NCBI GenBank assembly: GCA_030248295.1
Contig: JASANH010001039.1
Location: forward strand, 62,001-126,000
DNA: 64,000 nucleotides
Source of the DNA: Mesodorylaimus sp. YZB2_4
Lineage: Eukaryota > Nematoda > Enoplea > Dorylaimida > Dorylaimidae
Reading direction: 5' to 3'
Each line of letters begins with the position of its first letter. Position 1 is the stretch's first letter. The translations under genes and the position numbers were made by a program. Positions 1 through 13,195 of this stretch are shown here, piece by piece. The notes under the pieces are model-generated. The model had not been told where the DNA came from, searched no databases, and saw only the letters and a program-made list of their open reading frames with translations.

Positions 1-3000
1 CGCCACTCTGCAAAGGCCCTTTGTGAAGTGGCACAAGTCATGCTGGCCTGTAATGAGAAAAGATATCAGCAGACATACTGTAGATTCCTTTCTGGAGTCG
101 AACAAGTCATAGCAGACGCGGAGATACAGGCGTGTCACATTCCTAATATGAGACCCATACCCTGGCCTTGAATACACTGAACATACTTTACATACATATG
201 AATGCTTATCACAGCTTTGTGCAGAGGACGTGGTCGTCGTTGTGTTGCGAATGCTCGGCTGGCTGTTCGGATGAACATGTGATTTTTGAGCATTGACTCG
301 TTTGAGATCTCTGATCACCCGTCGCACTGTTGGCCATGGCGGCGGGCCCGCTTTTTCGAAGCACCACAATTTTATTGTTTTTTGTAGACTGCGAAGTCAA
401 GTGATGAAAATCGACGGCTGCTAGAGGCAGGCAGTTTTCACCATTGTATTCGAGAATGCTAGAAAAAGAGTGAAGAGATCGATCACATGATTTTTATTGA
501 TTGTTGCTGATCAGCATCGATTGATCACAGATATTTACAGTGGCTAGTCACCGCTAATAATCTGATTGATCGGTGGTTATCAACAGCTGATCAATGATCT
601 TAATCAGCCATGTCAATCGATCAAATGATCAAAGGATGAAAATCGATACTTACACATCACCGACGATCAGTGGTATTTGTGGGTTTCGACACCCGCTAAT
701 AACCAGCCCAGTTTGAGCGTGTCTGGCCACAGTGAAGGCTCGGGACGGTTGGACATCATCGGGGATTTGGATAGGCACGATTCGATCGTGGCCTGTATGC
801 GCGATCACATCGTAGAGACTGATGGACTGGCACGTATTGGACTTGTTACTGCTACGACTCCACTTTCGGCCCAAGGTCGAGCGGGTGTCGTGCGGGGGTG
901 GCGACAAGTGTGGCTTGTAGTGGACTCGCAGCTCGCGTACGGCTTTGAGAAGATGGGAGCGAGTGTTGGAGTTGGTGATACCATAGGAGACTGAAAAGTG
1001 GGCCTGGCGCTGGGGTGCCATGGCGGTGGTGAGATGGGGCTGAAGATGCTATTGCCGTAACCCCATTGGATCACTGGGGGGGGGGGGGGGTCAAGGCGGA
1101 CAGGCTCTTAAAGCTGCCCACTAAAGTGATCTCATTTATCTAACTTGTACTCTTTGGGTAGAGTAGTGTCGGTTAGTGAGTGTCTCATTGTCAGGCCCTG
1201 GGGTTCATCAGGTCCTCCCGATCGGCGGGTTGACGTTTTCCCAACTGGAGTGAGTCACCCACAGTCAATCAGATGGTGTACCACTCATGGTCGTTGGACC
1301 ACTGATACAAGCAGAGGGTCTCATAATGTAGTGGAACCTGAAGGATGGACAAGTGTGCGAGCGGTGGTTGAGTCGGTGCAGAGAGTCATGGCAAAGATGT
1401 ACTGTAGATGGGTTGGAAAAGTACTTGCGCAAATTTCAGGTTGTGAGGATGGTGGGTGAAGATTGCATGAGATGGGCACTGTAGGTGGTGAACGGAGTAT
1501 GCAGGAGGCTAGAGGGGAGGGTTGCGGTACACTTACGTAAGGTGTGGTCGTTCCACATTTCCATGTCAGATCCTGATAATTCGTATCCTAAAAAGTACTG
1601 TTTTGAGGATTCGTGGTTCAGGAACTAGCATCAGACGGTATCGCCTGCTGTAACACACTAACTTCCATGAACCCTTCGCTGCAATGCAATATCATAAAAA
1701 ACAATGCGTGCTTGACTGAAGATTGAGGAAAGTAATTGTAACTGTGACATAGGCTCGCAATTAGCGCTATGGCACACCCACCTCAGTGCTAGGCAATCCT
1801 GCTTGCATGCTCTGGTCGGGCCTCCAGCATCGTACTGTAGCGTCTGTTGCCTGCCTGCATTTACACAAGGCACAAATTGTACGCACAAGAGTTTCACTCC
1901 TATGCCTGTACGCTTTAGAAGGCATGGCCAACAGAAATACGATTTTCCGGTGTGGCACCTGTGCAAACAATGAAAAACAGGCCGAAGCTGGGACAAAAAG
2001 GGATGAGACATGCAAAAATCATGGGGAATCAGACAAGCTCGTCTCTCTAGGAATGAAACCCTGGTGCTTGCAGTTTGTGCTGACGGTGAGTTGCATATGG
2101 AATGTGTGACTGTTAAACTCAGATGGTGTTCAGCCATCTTGCATTTTCGACTACAGTGCATCAGGTGCATTGCAACTGTGTGATACGTCAGGGCTCGAAC
2201 ACTGGAGTGGGCGCTAAGCTTAACGCCCAGCCAAGTCTCCCCACCAGGTCCATGGTTGAAACATCACCCTGACTGATGATGCTTCAAGCTGCTGGCTCCG
2301 TGCAGAGGGTCGATTGCCACACGAGCCTGTACAACTATAATGCTAACAGGGTACTGGCGATCTGCTATGCCGCCGTTTCACGCATGTCTGACGCACTGAA
2401 GAGAGAGGGAGGCGCTCCTGATTGCAGAAAACCTATGCCAGTGGCAAAAGTCTAGATGTTGCCTAGCTATGAGTGGTTTCCTGTAGAAATTCTGACAGGC
2501 GATCGATCATTACTTCTGTAGCTTTTCACTGTGGTGTTGTGGTCGTCTGTTCTAGCATGCATAGAGGCAAGGAGACACTCACCAACGAGGATGGAAGACA
2601 CTTCTTCCAGTCCAATCTTGCCCAGCCATGTCAGTATGTCATCCAGCGTCCACTCGTGCAGTGGCTTATCAGGCAGGCCAGCACCGCCATTCAACTTTTC
2701 CCCGCACTCGAACACATCGGGAGTGTTGCTGCGCTTGCGACTGCCGCGCGACCTCTTCCTCCTGGCGGCGTCCAGTGTACCATAGGAAGGTGTCAGGAAG
2801 CAATCCGGGCTGGAGTCCACGTTCAGGATGCATGGTCGTATCAAGTCGGGGCAACTTTTGTACTGATCACGTGACTTGGCGTTATCACTGGAGAGCGAGG
2901 AGCAAGAGGAGGCTGATCGATCCATAATGGTAGGCTGATACTGATTGTGAGTGCATCGTTCAATTGCGGACAATGCAGAATCCACATAAGGACCATCCAT

Positions 3001-4748
3001 TTGGGATTTGTGATCTGTGGTGGCTGCGTCAATGGCACTAGTCTCTTCCTCGATCACGGTCTTGAATGCACTAGGTCTGGGAGGCCGATGCTCGTTGGCG
3101 CACACACAGCACGTGTCGTCGAAGTGGTGTGATCTGTAGTCGGGAGCCCCGTGGGAGAGGGTCACGATGGGGGGAGTGCACGGGTAGATGACTGTCGGAT
3201 GCTCGCTGGCTGATTCGCTTTCTTTAGACGAACGTGGCGAATCGACTTGATTTGAATAATCTGAAGAGAAATGAAATTTGATGGAGGGAAGGGTCAACCC
3301 ATGTGCTTCAGGTCGGGTCCCGATACTTCAGATATGCAGTGCATGTGTATTTTGAAGCATGTTCCTGCGCCGCATTCTATAAAATGTGCTTGTATGCATG
3401 TGAGTATTCCTATCTAAGCGTAGGAATACACCTAGATACCATCTACAGAGCTGTGCTCACCTACAGTACACACCAACCTGATTCCCCTTGCATCACACAT
3501 GTCGTGGGATATCAGGTGTGCACAAGGCGCAGGATGCTCTCACCACGCTCATTGTGGCGATTGATCTGGTCCCTCCCCTTCCCCCCTCCCCATGGGGCAG
3601 TAACACTATACAACTGTTTTGAATTTTGCATTTACCGCGGCGGACGAATGGCTTGCGCCTTGTACAGCCACCTGATATCCCCTGACATCACACAGTTCAG
3701 GTTACCTAGCGTGACGTAAGCACGAGTATAGGATCCGGGAGACTAGCCAGATCAGCGGGCACCGCGCACCACGGGGGATCCTGCACTTACCAACCACATA
3801 GGGCTCATGTCAGACGTGGACTTAAACTACAGTAGGCTAAGGAAGGGTGGGACTTCGCGGGGGGGGGGGGGGGCTTCGTTGAGACTGTCAGTCCCTGGCT
3901 ATGCTGGTGCTATGTGAACATAGCGTCCTTCGTGTTCACATGTGTCAACTTCATTGTTGGTTAGTAAAGATGGGGATTTATTGCTTTTGTGCTCTATGGG
4001 CCTGCTAGCTACTGGGCGTGTCTGGGTCGCAGGTGGGTAGCGTGTGTGGGCGAAAGATGTCTGGACAAGACTGCTTCGACGAGTAATGGGAAAGAGAACC
4101 TGACGTAAATAAATGAGATCACATCACCTGGGGTCTATTTTGTAGTAGACCTAGACCGAAAGACTGCTGAGTACGCGCCATCACAGCCAAATCTGTTGCA
4201 CCGACGGCAAGAACTTTCTCACCCGTTTCCTGCCCGCCCCGGTAACAGACATGTCTAAGGCGCCTACCTTGTCCACTATCGCTTATCGTAAGTGCGAAAT
4301 CCGAGTTCAATGAATCGATGGTATTCCGTTTTAGTGTCCAATTCCCATCGGCTAGTGTCCAACTGGGGGGCCTGGAGGCGGGCGAGGAGGACAAAGTAGT
4401 GGAGGAAGAGAGTGATGTGAAATTGCTAGTGTCACTCCCACGCTCTGCCCTCGTCTCTCGTTGACTTTTGACCGGTCTCATAATCACTCCATTCTCGCAC
4501 CTTGTCTGCACGCTGGCATTATCACAGTTGGCGAAAGGAGTGTATCTTTTCAATGTTGGTGTATTAGGGTCAGAGTCGGTGGCCAAGTGATGCATAGTGG
4601 TCTTCCTATAGTAACTGCTGTAAGGCAATGTGGACGACTTGAGTAATTTATCATCAGGCGTGGTCACGTGACGTCCATGGCTGGGTGTAAGCAGGAGGGT
4701 GGATGGACGGAATCGACGATGCGAGAACAGGGTATTTGATAGCATAAC
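1..4748 (-). CDS. SAM-domain protein, internal exons, gene runs off left edge
   Basis: Six exons join in phase on the minus strand: about 4748-4268, 3260-2583, 1587-1537, 990-654, 388-196 and probably 47 to the window edge. The first two encode a long Ser/Thr/Pro-rich, probably disordered region. The end of exon 3260-2583 plus the next two exons encode a sterile alpha motif: it starts at PLHEWTLDDILTWLGKIGL, continues YELSGSDMEMW in the 51-base exon and ends GITNSNTRSHLLKAVREL. SAM domains mediate protein-protein or RNA contacts. The segment after the SAM (SLYDVIAHTG, then ARHAQTGLVISGC and IKLWCFEKAGPPPWP) was not recognised. All internal joins use GT donors and polypyrimidine-AG acceptors with matching phase (1, 1, 1, 2, 0). 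The 5' end of the exon near 4748 and the start codon are not resolved. The family beyond SAM is unknown. Confidence 0.7.
1076..1090 (+). repeat. poly-G tract (15 G)
   Basis: Uninterrupted run of 15 G between SAM-gene exons. It is one of at least nine G or C runs of 10 or more bases in this window. Confidence 0.95.
2221..2335 (+). repeat. dispersed hairpin repeat, copy
   Basis: Contains the family core GAAACATCA followed by a short inverted repeat (CATCA...TGATG) and a GCTGGCTCCGTGCAGAGGGTCGA tail shared in part with the copy at 53155-53285. It lies between two exons of the SAM gene. Confidence 0.6.
3859..3873 (+). repeat. poly-G tract (15 G)
   Basis: Uninterrupted run of 15 G in the intron between the two Ser-rich exons of the SAM-domain gene. 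Confidence 0.95.
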
Positions 4749-4849
4749 TCTCTTCATACAGCACGAATATTGTAAAGTAGAGCAGAGTACAGCAAACGGG
4801 TTAGCTGGCGAATAGCTGATGCCGACTAACCAGGTAACATTTTCCATCA

Positions 4850-7246
4850 AATGCCATCTTCAAATAAGGATCGCCGTTTTGCGCTGTCGTCAGCTTTTCC
4901 CTGCACATAAAAAGGAAATAATAGAAGTCTTCGTCCGCTTACCTGGAGCGTTGTGAATTGGGAGGGGGATTGATTTGGCTGTGGAGCGAGGCAGGGGGAT
5001 GTGTGCGTGGCCTATTGGGGGTAGCTAATGAAATTTAATATTTCGTTGACACAAGGGACACGTGCTGGCGAAGGGTCGGGGTGTAAACAAAAAAGAGCGC
5101 AGCTGTACGCGTCCCCTCTTCTTCCATAATAGATTATATTTTGAACAGGATTCCATATCCGTCACAGTGGGGACCTAAAACTGGGTCCGCACATGCGACC
5201 AACTGTGGTTTGAAAGAGTCGTTTTTGTTGGGAAGGAAGAGGGGCAGCCGGCTGTTTAAATAAAACATGATCGAAAATTCGAGTATAGTCTACAATGAAG
5301 AGTTAGCTGGAATGACCAAGAGGAGCAGACCACACGACATGCTCGGCGCTGTTCGGTCTGGCGGTGGGGATCGAATTTTCGAAAGGCGACCATCCGTTTG
5401 GCAAATAACAACAAGCAGTAAGCTGACGAGTGAGGCCATACCTCAACATGCATAGGGCTAACATGTGCGGGACGTGTGCACGAGCGTACGGGATTAGAAA
5501 ACCAACGAGTTCATTCAAGTGGTGAAAAAAGGAAGGGTGTACTCACTCGGAAAAGAGCGAAGTCTAATCGAAGTGAATGCTTGATTAAGAGGCCGAGTGT
5601 AAACAAAGGTGAAGGCAACGATGATTTACAGGACAGAGTTCAAGTGGTGCTTGGATTGGCTTGAGCGCAGCGAATATGAAGTAAGCAGTGCTGGGCGTGG
5701 TGGAGGTTTACAAAGGTTATCTGCCTTTTATTGTTGATCATAAACTTACGATGATGGTAGGTGGTTAAAAATGATGACCTTTATGAAAACACTAAGGATC
5801 GTCTGGATCAAAGCACGCTACTGTTACCGTGCGCGACTGACTGACTTCGATTGTGAGGATGACTACTGTACAAATCGTGAAGATACAAACTCATACTGGC
5901 ATCACAGGCGCAAACATTGTCAGGGTGCGTAAAGCACAGAAACATAAAATGGAGGAACCATGTTACTTGGTCAGGTAAACGCCAACAGTACGAAGACTAG
6001 TGACTCTAAGAAACATGCTTGCTGCGACTCCTTCTGTCACATTGAAGAACATATTCCACTAGTTGGACGGGGACGGTTAAGCCGATACCGTTCGTGATTC
6101 CGATTTCACTTTGGGGGAAGGGGAAGGGGGAGCAAACTCGCGCCTGGAGGCTACTTATGGCAAATGGTGATGAAACCTAATATCGGACGGACTGCGGCTG
6201 ATATTTGCGTTTGTCTGAGAAAAGAGTACTGTGATGACTAGCTATGTGTTTGTTTGAGGAGCTGTTGCGATGGTACGGGTTTGGTTATTGTCTATTCATG
6301 CTTTTATTTCTAAAAATTGAGAGGCTGGACTCCTCCCGGGTTCGATCTCTAGTGATGTACGTTTATTTGCGAACCATAAACCCTCGCAGACCTTGCACGC
6401 CAGTCTTGGGCGACTCACCCGATACCGTCGAGTGGAGAGATGGGAGCCAAACGAGTGGACTAGTACCGCTAGAGCTCTCATCCCACTTGCCATCGCCCGA
6501 GGAAGTCGGTGTCCAGTCCAGGATGCCCTCGCATGGAGGTCCTCCTTGTGGAGACGCTTAGGGATACACTGCTGTGTGCTGGTGCCCGCGCAGCCTTGCT
6601 CATAAGGGTTGACTGCTGGCCGGCTGGAGGCAAACGGGCGTTAGCCTAGAAACGTGAAGTAGCTGCTACTAATTTTACCTTATAATTCGCCTGCTGACTG
6701 TAGCCGTGAAAGGTAATGGCGTCATCGACCCTGCAGTATGCAAACGGACAGCAGGACGGAAACTGAAGTACATACGATACGATGTTGCATACATGCATGA
6801 GGGGCTCTAGCGCACTGCAGTCGAGATAAGTGACCAGCACTCTCGCATTCAGTACATGCAGCATATATGTATAACGTTATACTGTACTAAATATATACAT
6901 ATATTCTGGCTGGCGCATAGTGGTGTTTGTACGCACCAAATTTCAACGGGCTCTTACCATGTTTGGCAATAATTTTCAGACAAAACAGTTAAGGGAGAAG
7001 TGAATTTGCGCAAGCGATGAAAGCGAATGCAATCTGCTCGGCAATATCAGTACATATCGCAACGGATAGTGCCAATCAACTTCAAAAAATTTGAGCTCCC
7101 GCCAAAATGCCACTCTCTGCGGCACACCTGGCGCAGGTAAGATCATTTTCGCGTGCGGACCGAGTTCGAGGTGCGCCGTCGCCATGTGTGTTTTCGGGCT
7201 TGTTGCATTTCCATAAGTATGGCGGCGTCGGACTTGTACGGCTGTT
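4850..7246. other. intergenic, no gene recognised apart from one SINE
   Basis: Separates the minus-strand SAM gene from FUBP. Short open frames occur but none has splice signals or family resemblance. The only identifiable element is the tRNA-derived SINE at 6326-6607. First exons and promoter of the SAM gene could be hidden here. Confidence 0.5.
6326..6607 (+). mobile_element. tRNA-derived SINE, family A, copy 1
   Basis: Begins at a B-box-like GGGTTCGATCTCTAGTGATG and continues with a body (AAACCCTCGCAGACCTTGCA) and a tail (GAGGAAGTCGGTGTCCAG) that recur at 60298-60680 and, inverted, at 35345-35645. The A-box half is missing or decayed in this copy. Confidence 0.75.
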
Positions 7247-10200
7247 ATGGCTACCAGCCAGCTTTCTAACGCAGATATCGCAGACGCATTGAAACGAGCT
7301 CGTGAAGTAAGTTTAAATTCCACAAATTTAGTTTAATTCTACACATATTTTCCGTTTCCTCAAAAAAATTTGGTGTAGGAAATCTAATTTTCGCGTTTCA
7401 CTTTAGCTTGCTGGCGTAAATCGAGACGAAAGTGTAAAACGCCCTCACGATCATTCTGATAATTCTGACAGTGAATTGGGTAAATCAGAGTTTATTTATT
7501 CCTTATTGTTTGCTTCCATGAAGAATTTTTACAGTCCAGTGCTTCGTCTTGCAGTTTTTACGTTTTTGCGCTTGTTTATATGCAAATTTCCTTAACTTAT
7601 AGAAACCTCACCCTAATCGCTGCTGTGCACAACCAAGGTGTTTTTCTTTAACGATTTTGATATTCCGAGGCGAAAATACAAGTACAGACAGCTCGTCAAT
7701 TTCGATTGGCTGCTGGAACAGCAGGTTTTTCGATAACCCCCTCTTTCCAATGTTTACCAAATTTAAAAACGGAGTGACCACGATGTTTAGGCTGAAATAG
7801 TTGTCTAGACAGCTTTTTCCCCGAATGTTATGTTTTTCTGAGGTTTGTCGGCTTGTTTTCGGATTTCCAATCTTTTTACAAATGTCCAGCAAAATCATTC
7901 ATTTAGGGTGGCTTTATGATTTTTAGGTGAAGTACCGTCCAAACGGGCCAACCACATGGATATAGGCGGCAATCCGATTACCGCCTTAGGCGGGTAAGTA
8001 TTTGGAATAGTTTTACCGTTTTATGCTAAGATTCTCCGATCTAGGAATCTTCCGGGCATGGATCCGGTGGTCATCGAACAACATGAGGTCCCTGATAATT
8101 GCGTTGGCCTGAGTGAGTCATGATCGATCGATCTATTATGGATTTATTATAATCGGAGATCTGTTTCAGTCATCGGCCGAGGTGGTGAAAGCATTACGAA
8201 TATTCAAAACCAAACAGGATGCCGTGTGCAAATGTCTCAATGTAAGATTCTTTGTAGGCTTTTGAAAATATTAGTGAGGAAAAAGTGCATTTTTCAGCCC
8301 CTTATACAACTCCCGAAGGAAAGCAAATGCGTGGTTGTACGTTGACAGGATCAAAACCTGCTATCGAGTAAGTTTTGCCTGCTTGTGCTAGACGGTTCGA
8401 CAAATTAGGGAATCTAGTTTTGGTCGGTGCTGCTCGTGTTTGTTTCAGAAGCACTTGAAATTTGCTTACTTTTAGGAAAGCTAAAGAGCTAATGCAAGTA
8501 ATTATCGATAAGGCGGGAGGGACACCACCACCGAACCGTAGCGTGCCTGGCATATCTCCGGGCGTTGGTGGCGGTCGCGTGATCACGCACGAAATGTTAG
8601 TGCCGGGTGCCAAATGTGGTTTAGTAATTGGGAAAGGTGGCGAGACGATAAAGAACTTACAAGAAAAAGCGGGCGTCAAAATGGTTATGATTCAAGATAA
8701 TAATCAAAGTACTGGAATGCCCAAACCGTTGCGCATTATTGGTGAGCCGGATAAAGTAGAGGTAATGGATTTTACATTTTTCAGGTGTGGTTTCTGCCGG
8801 TTATAAAAAGGTTTTCTTTTAGTACGCCAAACGATTAGTAGAAGAGGTCATGGCATCGAAAGACGACGGTAAACCAGGTATGATGAGCGATTATGGTGGC
8901 GCTCATAATTTTATGCCGAAAAGTATCGGCGAAGTTATGGTAAGTGAATATTTGATATTTTGTGATCTGCCCGCACTGAATGCTAGAGCCTCGTTCATTC
9001 AATTATTGAAATTGAGGCGTACTATCGGGTGCTAAAGAAATTTGGTGGGTGCTTACCGGCCTCTGAGTGGGTATTTAATACTTAGTTGGCTAAAAGACGT
9101 CACTACATGAAATTGTCGATTTTTGTCAGATGGGATGAGGGAAAAGGAATATATTTTTTGTAGATTATCGTCCCCCGATCGGCTGTCGGTGTGATAATTG
9201 GTCGAGGTGGTGAGAATATCCGACGTTTAACTCAAGATACGGGAGCTAAGATTCAGTTCAAGCAAGGTGGTGAGTATATGAGTTGGTAGCTGTCTAAGAG
9301 CATCATTTTGTCCCTTGCCTTTTAATTTCGGATCTAGAAGATGCAAATGCCACGGAACGAACGGCTGTGATTACGGGATCACCAGATCAGATACAAAAAG
9401 CCACGCAATTGATTACGGATATGGTTAATCGAGCGGTCGCCGGAGGAGGCGATGGCGGTGGTGGAGCGGGCATGGGCATGGGCGGTGGTGGTGGTGCTCC
9501 AGCGTTTCGAAAAGTATGACCACTTGTTGGCTGTTGATTGTTGATACAAATTTGGAGTTTTTCCAGAGTGGAGAAGCGGATGTGTTTTACATGCACGTAC
9601 CATCGGCGAAGACTGGACTAGTGATCGGAAAAGGTAAGGTGTTGGGGACGGGCTGTGTCAGGAAGAGAGGAACGTTGTGTCATTCTAGGTGGTGAGACGA
9701 TCAAACAGATATGCGCAGAAAGTGGCGCCCGGGTCGAGCTGTCGCGAGATCCACCGCCGAACGATTTCGAGAAGATATTTGTCATAAGAGGCACATCGCA
9801 ACAGATCCATCACGCTCAGCACTTAATCCGGATTCGAGTTGGAGATGTAAGCAGTTTGGTGGCGTGGTGATTTTGCTTACATGTTTGCCTTTCTAGTTAC
9901 CAGCAAATACCCCTGTTCCGCCTTTCCCTGGAGCTGAGCAGCAGTTTAATTATCCTAATTACGGAGGTATGTGATGAGTTGTGCAATCAGAGTGGGATAC
10001 TGAATGTTCGATTTTCAGCTGATCAAGCCGTCAATGACCCCAACGCCGCCGCGTGGGCTGCTTATTATTCACAATATTATCAACAAGGCGCTGCGACTCA
10101 GGTATGACTTTACAAAAAAGGAGTTATCGAGAATGGGCTTTAATAAAAATTTTGATTTCAGAATTACGCATCGTCGACGGCTGCTGCTGGTCAACAGGCG

Positions 10201-11300
10201 CAGGCTGCCGCAGCATCAACAGCGCCAACAATTAATCCGCAGACTGGTGAGTTGAGAGTGGGGACCATGTGTGGGTGTATCTCTGACGGTGAGTGTTCTT
10301 GACACACGTCTTGATTGGGAGACAAGTCGTGCCATAATTTGTCCATAGCCGTGCGTTATGTAGTGCACCGGAGAGCTAAGGAACGCATTGATTGGCAGCC
10401 CTATCTTCGGATGTGCACTTACGGGCGGAGTCGAACCATCTCGACATAAGTGCACATCTAGCGTGAGCGGCAGATACTTGACCCGCTGGGCCACATCATG
10501 GATATTAGGTTGTGGTATAAGATATGTCGTATGGATGTTGAAAAACAAGGCAAAAGTTTGACAGTCATTTGCCTGATGGTCAGGGGAAACATGTGCGGTA
10601 GGCCCAGGGCATTCTATATTTATAGATAAAGGATGGCGTGAGGTCGAATCGAAGGTCCTGCTAGGGCTAAGTGTTTCTAAAGTCTGGTTTAATCCACTTA
10701 CGAATAGTATACTCCCTCGCAATGCTTCCCCTGATTGTACATAGATGAACATCAGGAAATGACACCTGCCATGTACGCTAGAGATAAGGTGCCTATTTAT
10801 CTGGGCATGTGTGACCCGATATTGAGTGTTGAATAAATGTTGACGTTTGGTTTAGGACAACCGGATTACAGCGCGCAGTGGGCCGAATACTACAGATCTC
10901 TGGGTATGCACGAACAGGCGGCATTGATCGATCAGCAAGCTCGAGCCAATCAACAAGGCGGCGCTGCGGCATCGACGGCGCAGGCGGCTCCTGTTGCGGC
11001 GCAGGTAAGTGGTTGAAGAGTGTGATGGATAGGGTGACCTATGTGTATGTCGACATGGTAGTCGGATGCCAGTGGGATGGGTTTGACTGAGAAAGGGGTC
11101 TGTTTCACAGATTCTGAGTCTGGGGTGGGGTAGCTGGTCAAAATCGGGTGCACACCTGTGGAATCGGACATGTTGGAGGCATGGTTTCACTGTTTCAGAA
11201 TTACGCATATGGTCAGCAGCAATCGCAATATGGTTACGGTCAGCAGCCGACTGCAGCGGCGCCGGCGGGCGGTGGTTATCAGTATCCGGCTCAGTACTAG
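7247..11300 (+). CDS. FUBP: far upstream element-binding protein (FUBP/KSRP family), four KH domains
   Basis: Single-stranded DNA/RNA-binding regulator of transcription, splicing and mRNA decay in the nucleus. Seventeen exons join in phase: 7247-7306, 7407-7479, 7927-7993, 8045-8112, 8170-8241, 8298-8367, 8476-8761, 8823-8939, 9164-9269, 9338-9513, 9567-9633, 9689-9846, 9897-9966, 10019-10101, 10162-10246, 10856-11004, 11199-11300; 602 residues. The four KH domains each show the GxxG loop: GRGG (about residue 92), GKGG in GLVIGKGGETI (about 185), GRGG (about 282) and GKGG (about 385). The C-terminus has the family's tyrosine-rich repeats, NDPNAAAWAAYYSQYYQQ and QPDYSAQWAEYYRSLG. The ATG at 7247 is chosen because the short ATG frame upstream at 7219 stops quickly. 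Most introns are 45-100 bases; the 609-base intron before exon 16 holds a SINE. Which vertebrate paralogue (FUBP1, FUBP3 or KHSRP) it matches best was not decided. Confidence 0.95.
10335..10502 (-). mobile_element. tRNA-derived SINE, family B, copy 1 (in FUBP intron 15)
   Basis: Read on the minus strand it has an A-box-like GTGGCCCAGCGGGTCAAG and a B box GGTTCGACTC, then a body ending GTTCCTTAGCTCTCCGGTGC. The same head and a similar tail occur at 29562 and 53697. Confidence 0.7.
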
Positions 11301-11744
11301 GCGGGCAGTTTGAACAGCAAGGTAAGTGCCGAGGGCTTGTTTGCCTTTGATTACCTACTTATGTGAAAATGCGCCGCGCTGATGACATGCATATGTACTC
11401 GTAACAATGCCATAACTGGTCAGGGCAAGGCTGTAGGTGATAAGTAGGGATTAAATGATCGATAGTGTAATGGGGAGGGAGGGATGGCGTCCATCCATGT
11501 TCGATGGACTGTTTGTTTTGGCTTCCGTGATGATTGTTGTCTTTTTGGTGGTTGTGTAACGGCAAAGGTGTTGAATAGGCGGCAGGCTATGTATGTCCGT
11601 ATATGCGGCAGGGTGAATATGCGAGCGGTGAGAGAAATGGATGGCGCATGGGGCATCCCATGGTGAATGTGGTGGTCGCTTGGCTGCGACGCGGCCACAA
11701 ATGTTCGGAGAGAGGCGCGCTCAATTTGGACGCGAGAGAATCTA

Positions 11745-11750
11745 AATAAA
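11745..11750 (+). terminator. candidate poly(A) signal of FUBP
   Basis: AATAAA about 445 bases after the FUBP stop codon. A possible donor GTAAGT at about 11322 suggests the 3' UTR may itself be spliced. Position in the mature transcript is inferred. Confidence 0.35.
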
Positions 11751-13139
11751 CTTGGTGAGTATATCTAGTTGGAGGGAGGGAGTCATTGTGGTCCAGTGTC
11801 AGCTAATTTCCTTTGGATTTGTGTGTTGGTGCGTGTGTGTGCCTGTTTTGCAATGCAATGATAGCGATATCGCTACGTTGTAGTTGACATTGAGCAAATG
11901 GAGGCGATCATGCGCCCGCCCAACGAAATTTTGGAAAAGAGCTGCGCTGCTGACGTTTTGGAAACGGAGGAGGCTGGAACATGTTGTTGAAAATCAGAAT
12001 GTGAAGAAAAAGGGCGGAGGAACAAAAACAAAATTATAAAATAACTGAAATTGTGTTTTCATAGTCTTTATCCAGTACGGGTGTGTTTGGTGGATGCCAG
12101 TGGCCGTTCTGCTGATGGCGTGTGAATGTCGCTGAGGAGAGGCGACACTGGAGGATGATGCTGTTTGCCTTTGGTGCCATGCCATGCCATGATCAGTGCC
12201 GCAATCTCGTGTGTTTGATAAAAAAAGAAAGATGCAGCGAAGAGCAGAGATTAGAAAGTAATAATAAAAGGAAAAAGGGAGCGCATTAGATTGGAATTAG
12301 ATATTGGCGAGCGCAGTAGAGATGAGGAGGAGGAGGGGCGCAAGATGATGAAATACTTTTTCGCTACTACAGGTTCGTTGCCGTTGAACGTGCCATTGCT
12401 GTTGCTGCGTATATTTGCGTTATGGTGAAATTGAATGCAGAGAATGTCGTTTGGGCAAAAAAGTATGGGCGTGCGCGTTTGTGACGTACATACCGTTTGT
12501 ATGACAATTTGGAAAACAAGGACTGTTGGAAATGTGTGGATGATAGTTTGGATTCCCCCTCAATCCCATCCCTGACCTTATTCGGTAAGATTGGACAATT
12601 AGATATTAAAAAGTTTCGGGATAGAAAAGAGTTATCTTTTGTAAATGCATTCCAAAATGCCCTGAACTGCGATTTGTTGTGTTTTGGAAATTATAGTTTC
12701 TTGTGAGATTCAATTGAACAGGTAAAGAGCACGAATTGCAGTCAGGGCCACGGAATGCATGGATTTAGTTCTAGACAAAGATTTTTGGTGGTCCTTTTTG
12801 GGTTTGGCTGGTGGACCTTTAGACCTTGGCTTTTTTGGTGGTTCTTGGGTATTTTTGAACGTAAGTTTTTAATGTGGGCGTTCCTTTTCTTTTCTTGATA
12901 AGAATATTATAAAGTGATGTCTTTGAGTGTGCCCTAATATGATGTATTGGCGTTCCTTTTCTGACTTATATTGCAATTTTTGGTGTGTTGGATATGTAAT
13001 GTGTGGTAAAAGTTTTATTTGAGTTCACGATTGTTTTTGGGTAAAGAATGGATTTTCGAGTGTTCGATGAATAAACGACATGTGGATTTGGGATGTGGGT
13101 GCTTGGTGAGCATATGGGATGGCCGATGTGTTTTTTTTC

Positions 13140-13156
13140 GGGGGGGGGGGGGGGGG
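13140..13156 (+). repeat. poly-G tract (17 G) just upstream of ENOX ATG
   Basis: Run of 17 G preceded by a T-run, ending 39 bases before the inferred ENOX start codon at 13196. It would lie in the 5' UTR or proximal promoter. Confidence 0.9.
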
Positions 13157-13195
13157 AGCAGTGGCAGTGAATGGTGTGCGCTTTGAAGGAATCGA

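Larger units (their letters stand above)
11301..13195. other. FUBP 3' flank / ENOX 5' flank, no further gene seen
   Basis: No coding exon was recognised. The region is GT-rich and presumably contains the FUBP 3' UTR and the ENOX promoter. A poly-G run lies at 13140-13156, only about 40 bases upstream of the ENOX start codon. Confidence 0.5.

Noticed and set aside
3303-3719. 138-codon plus-strand frame
   Set aside because: No family resemblance, no splice context, starts at a non-ATG codon, and lies in an intron of the minus-strand SAM gene.
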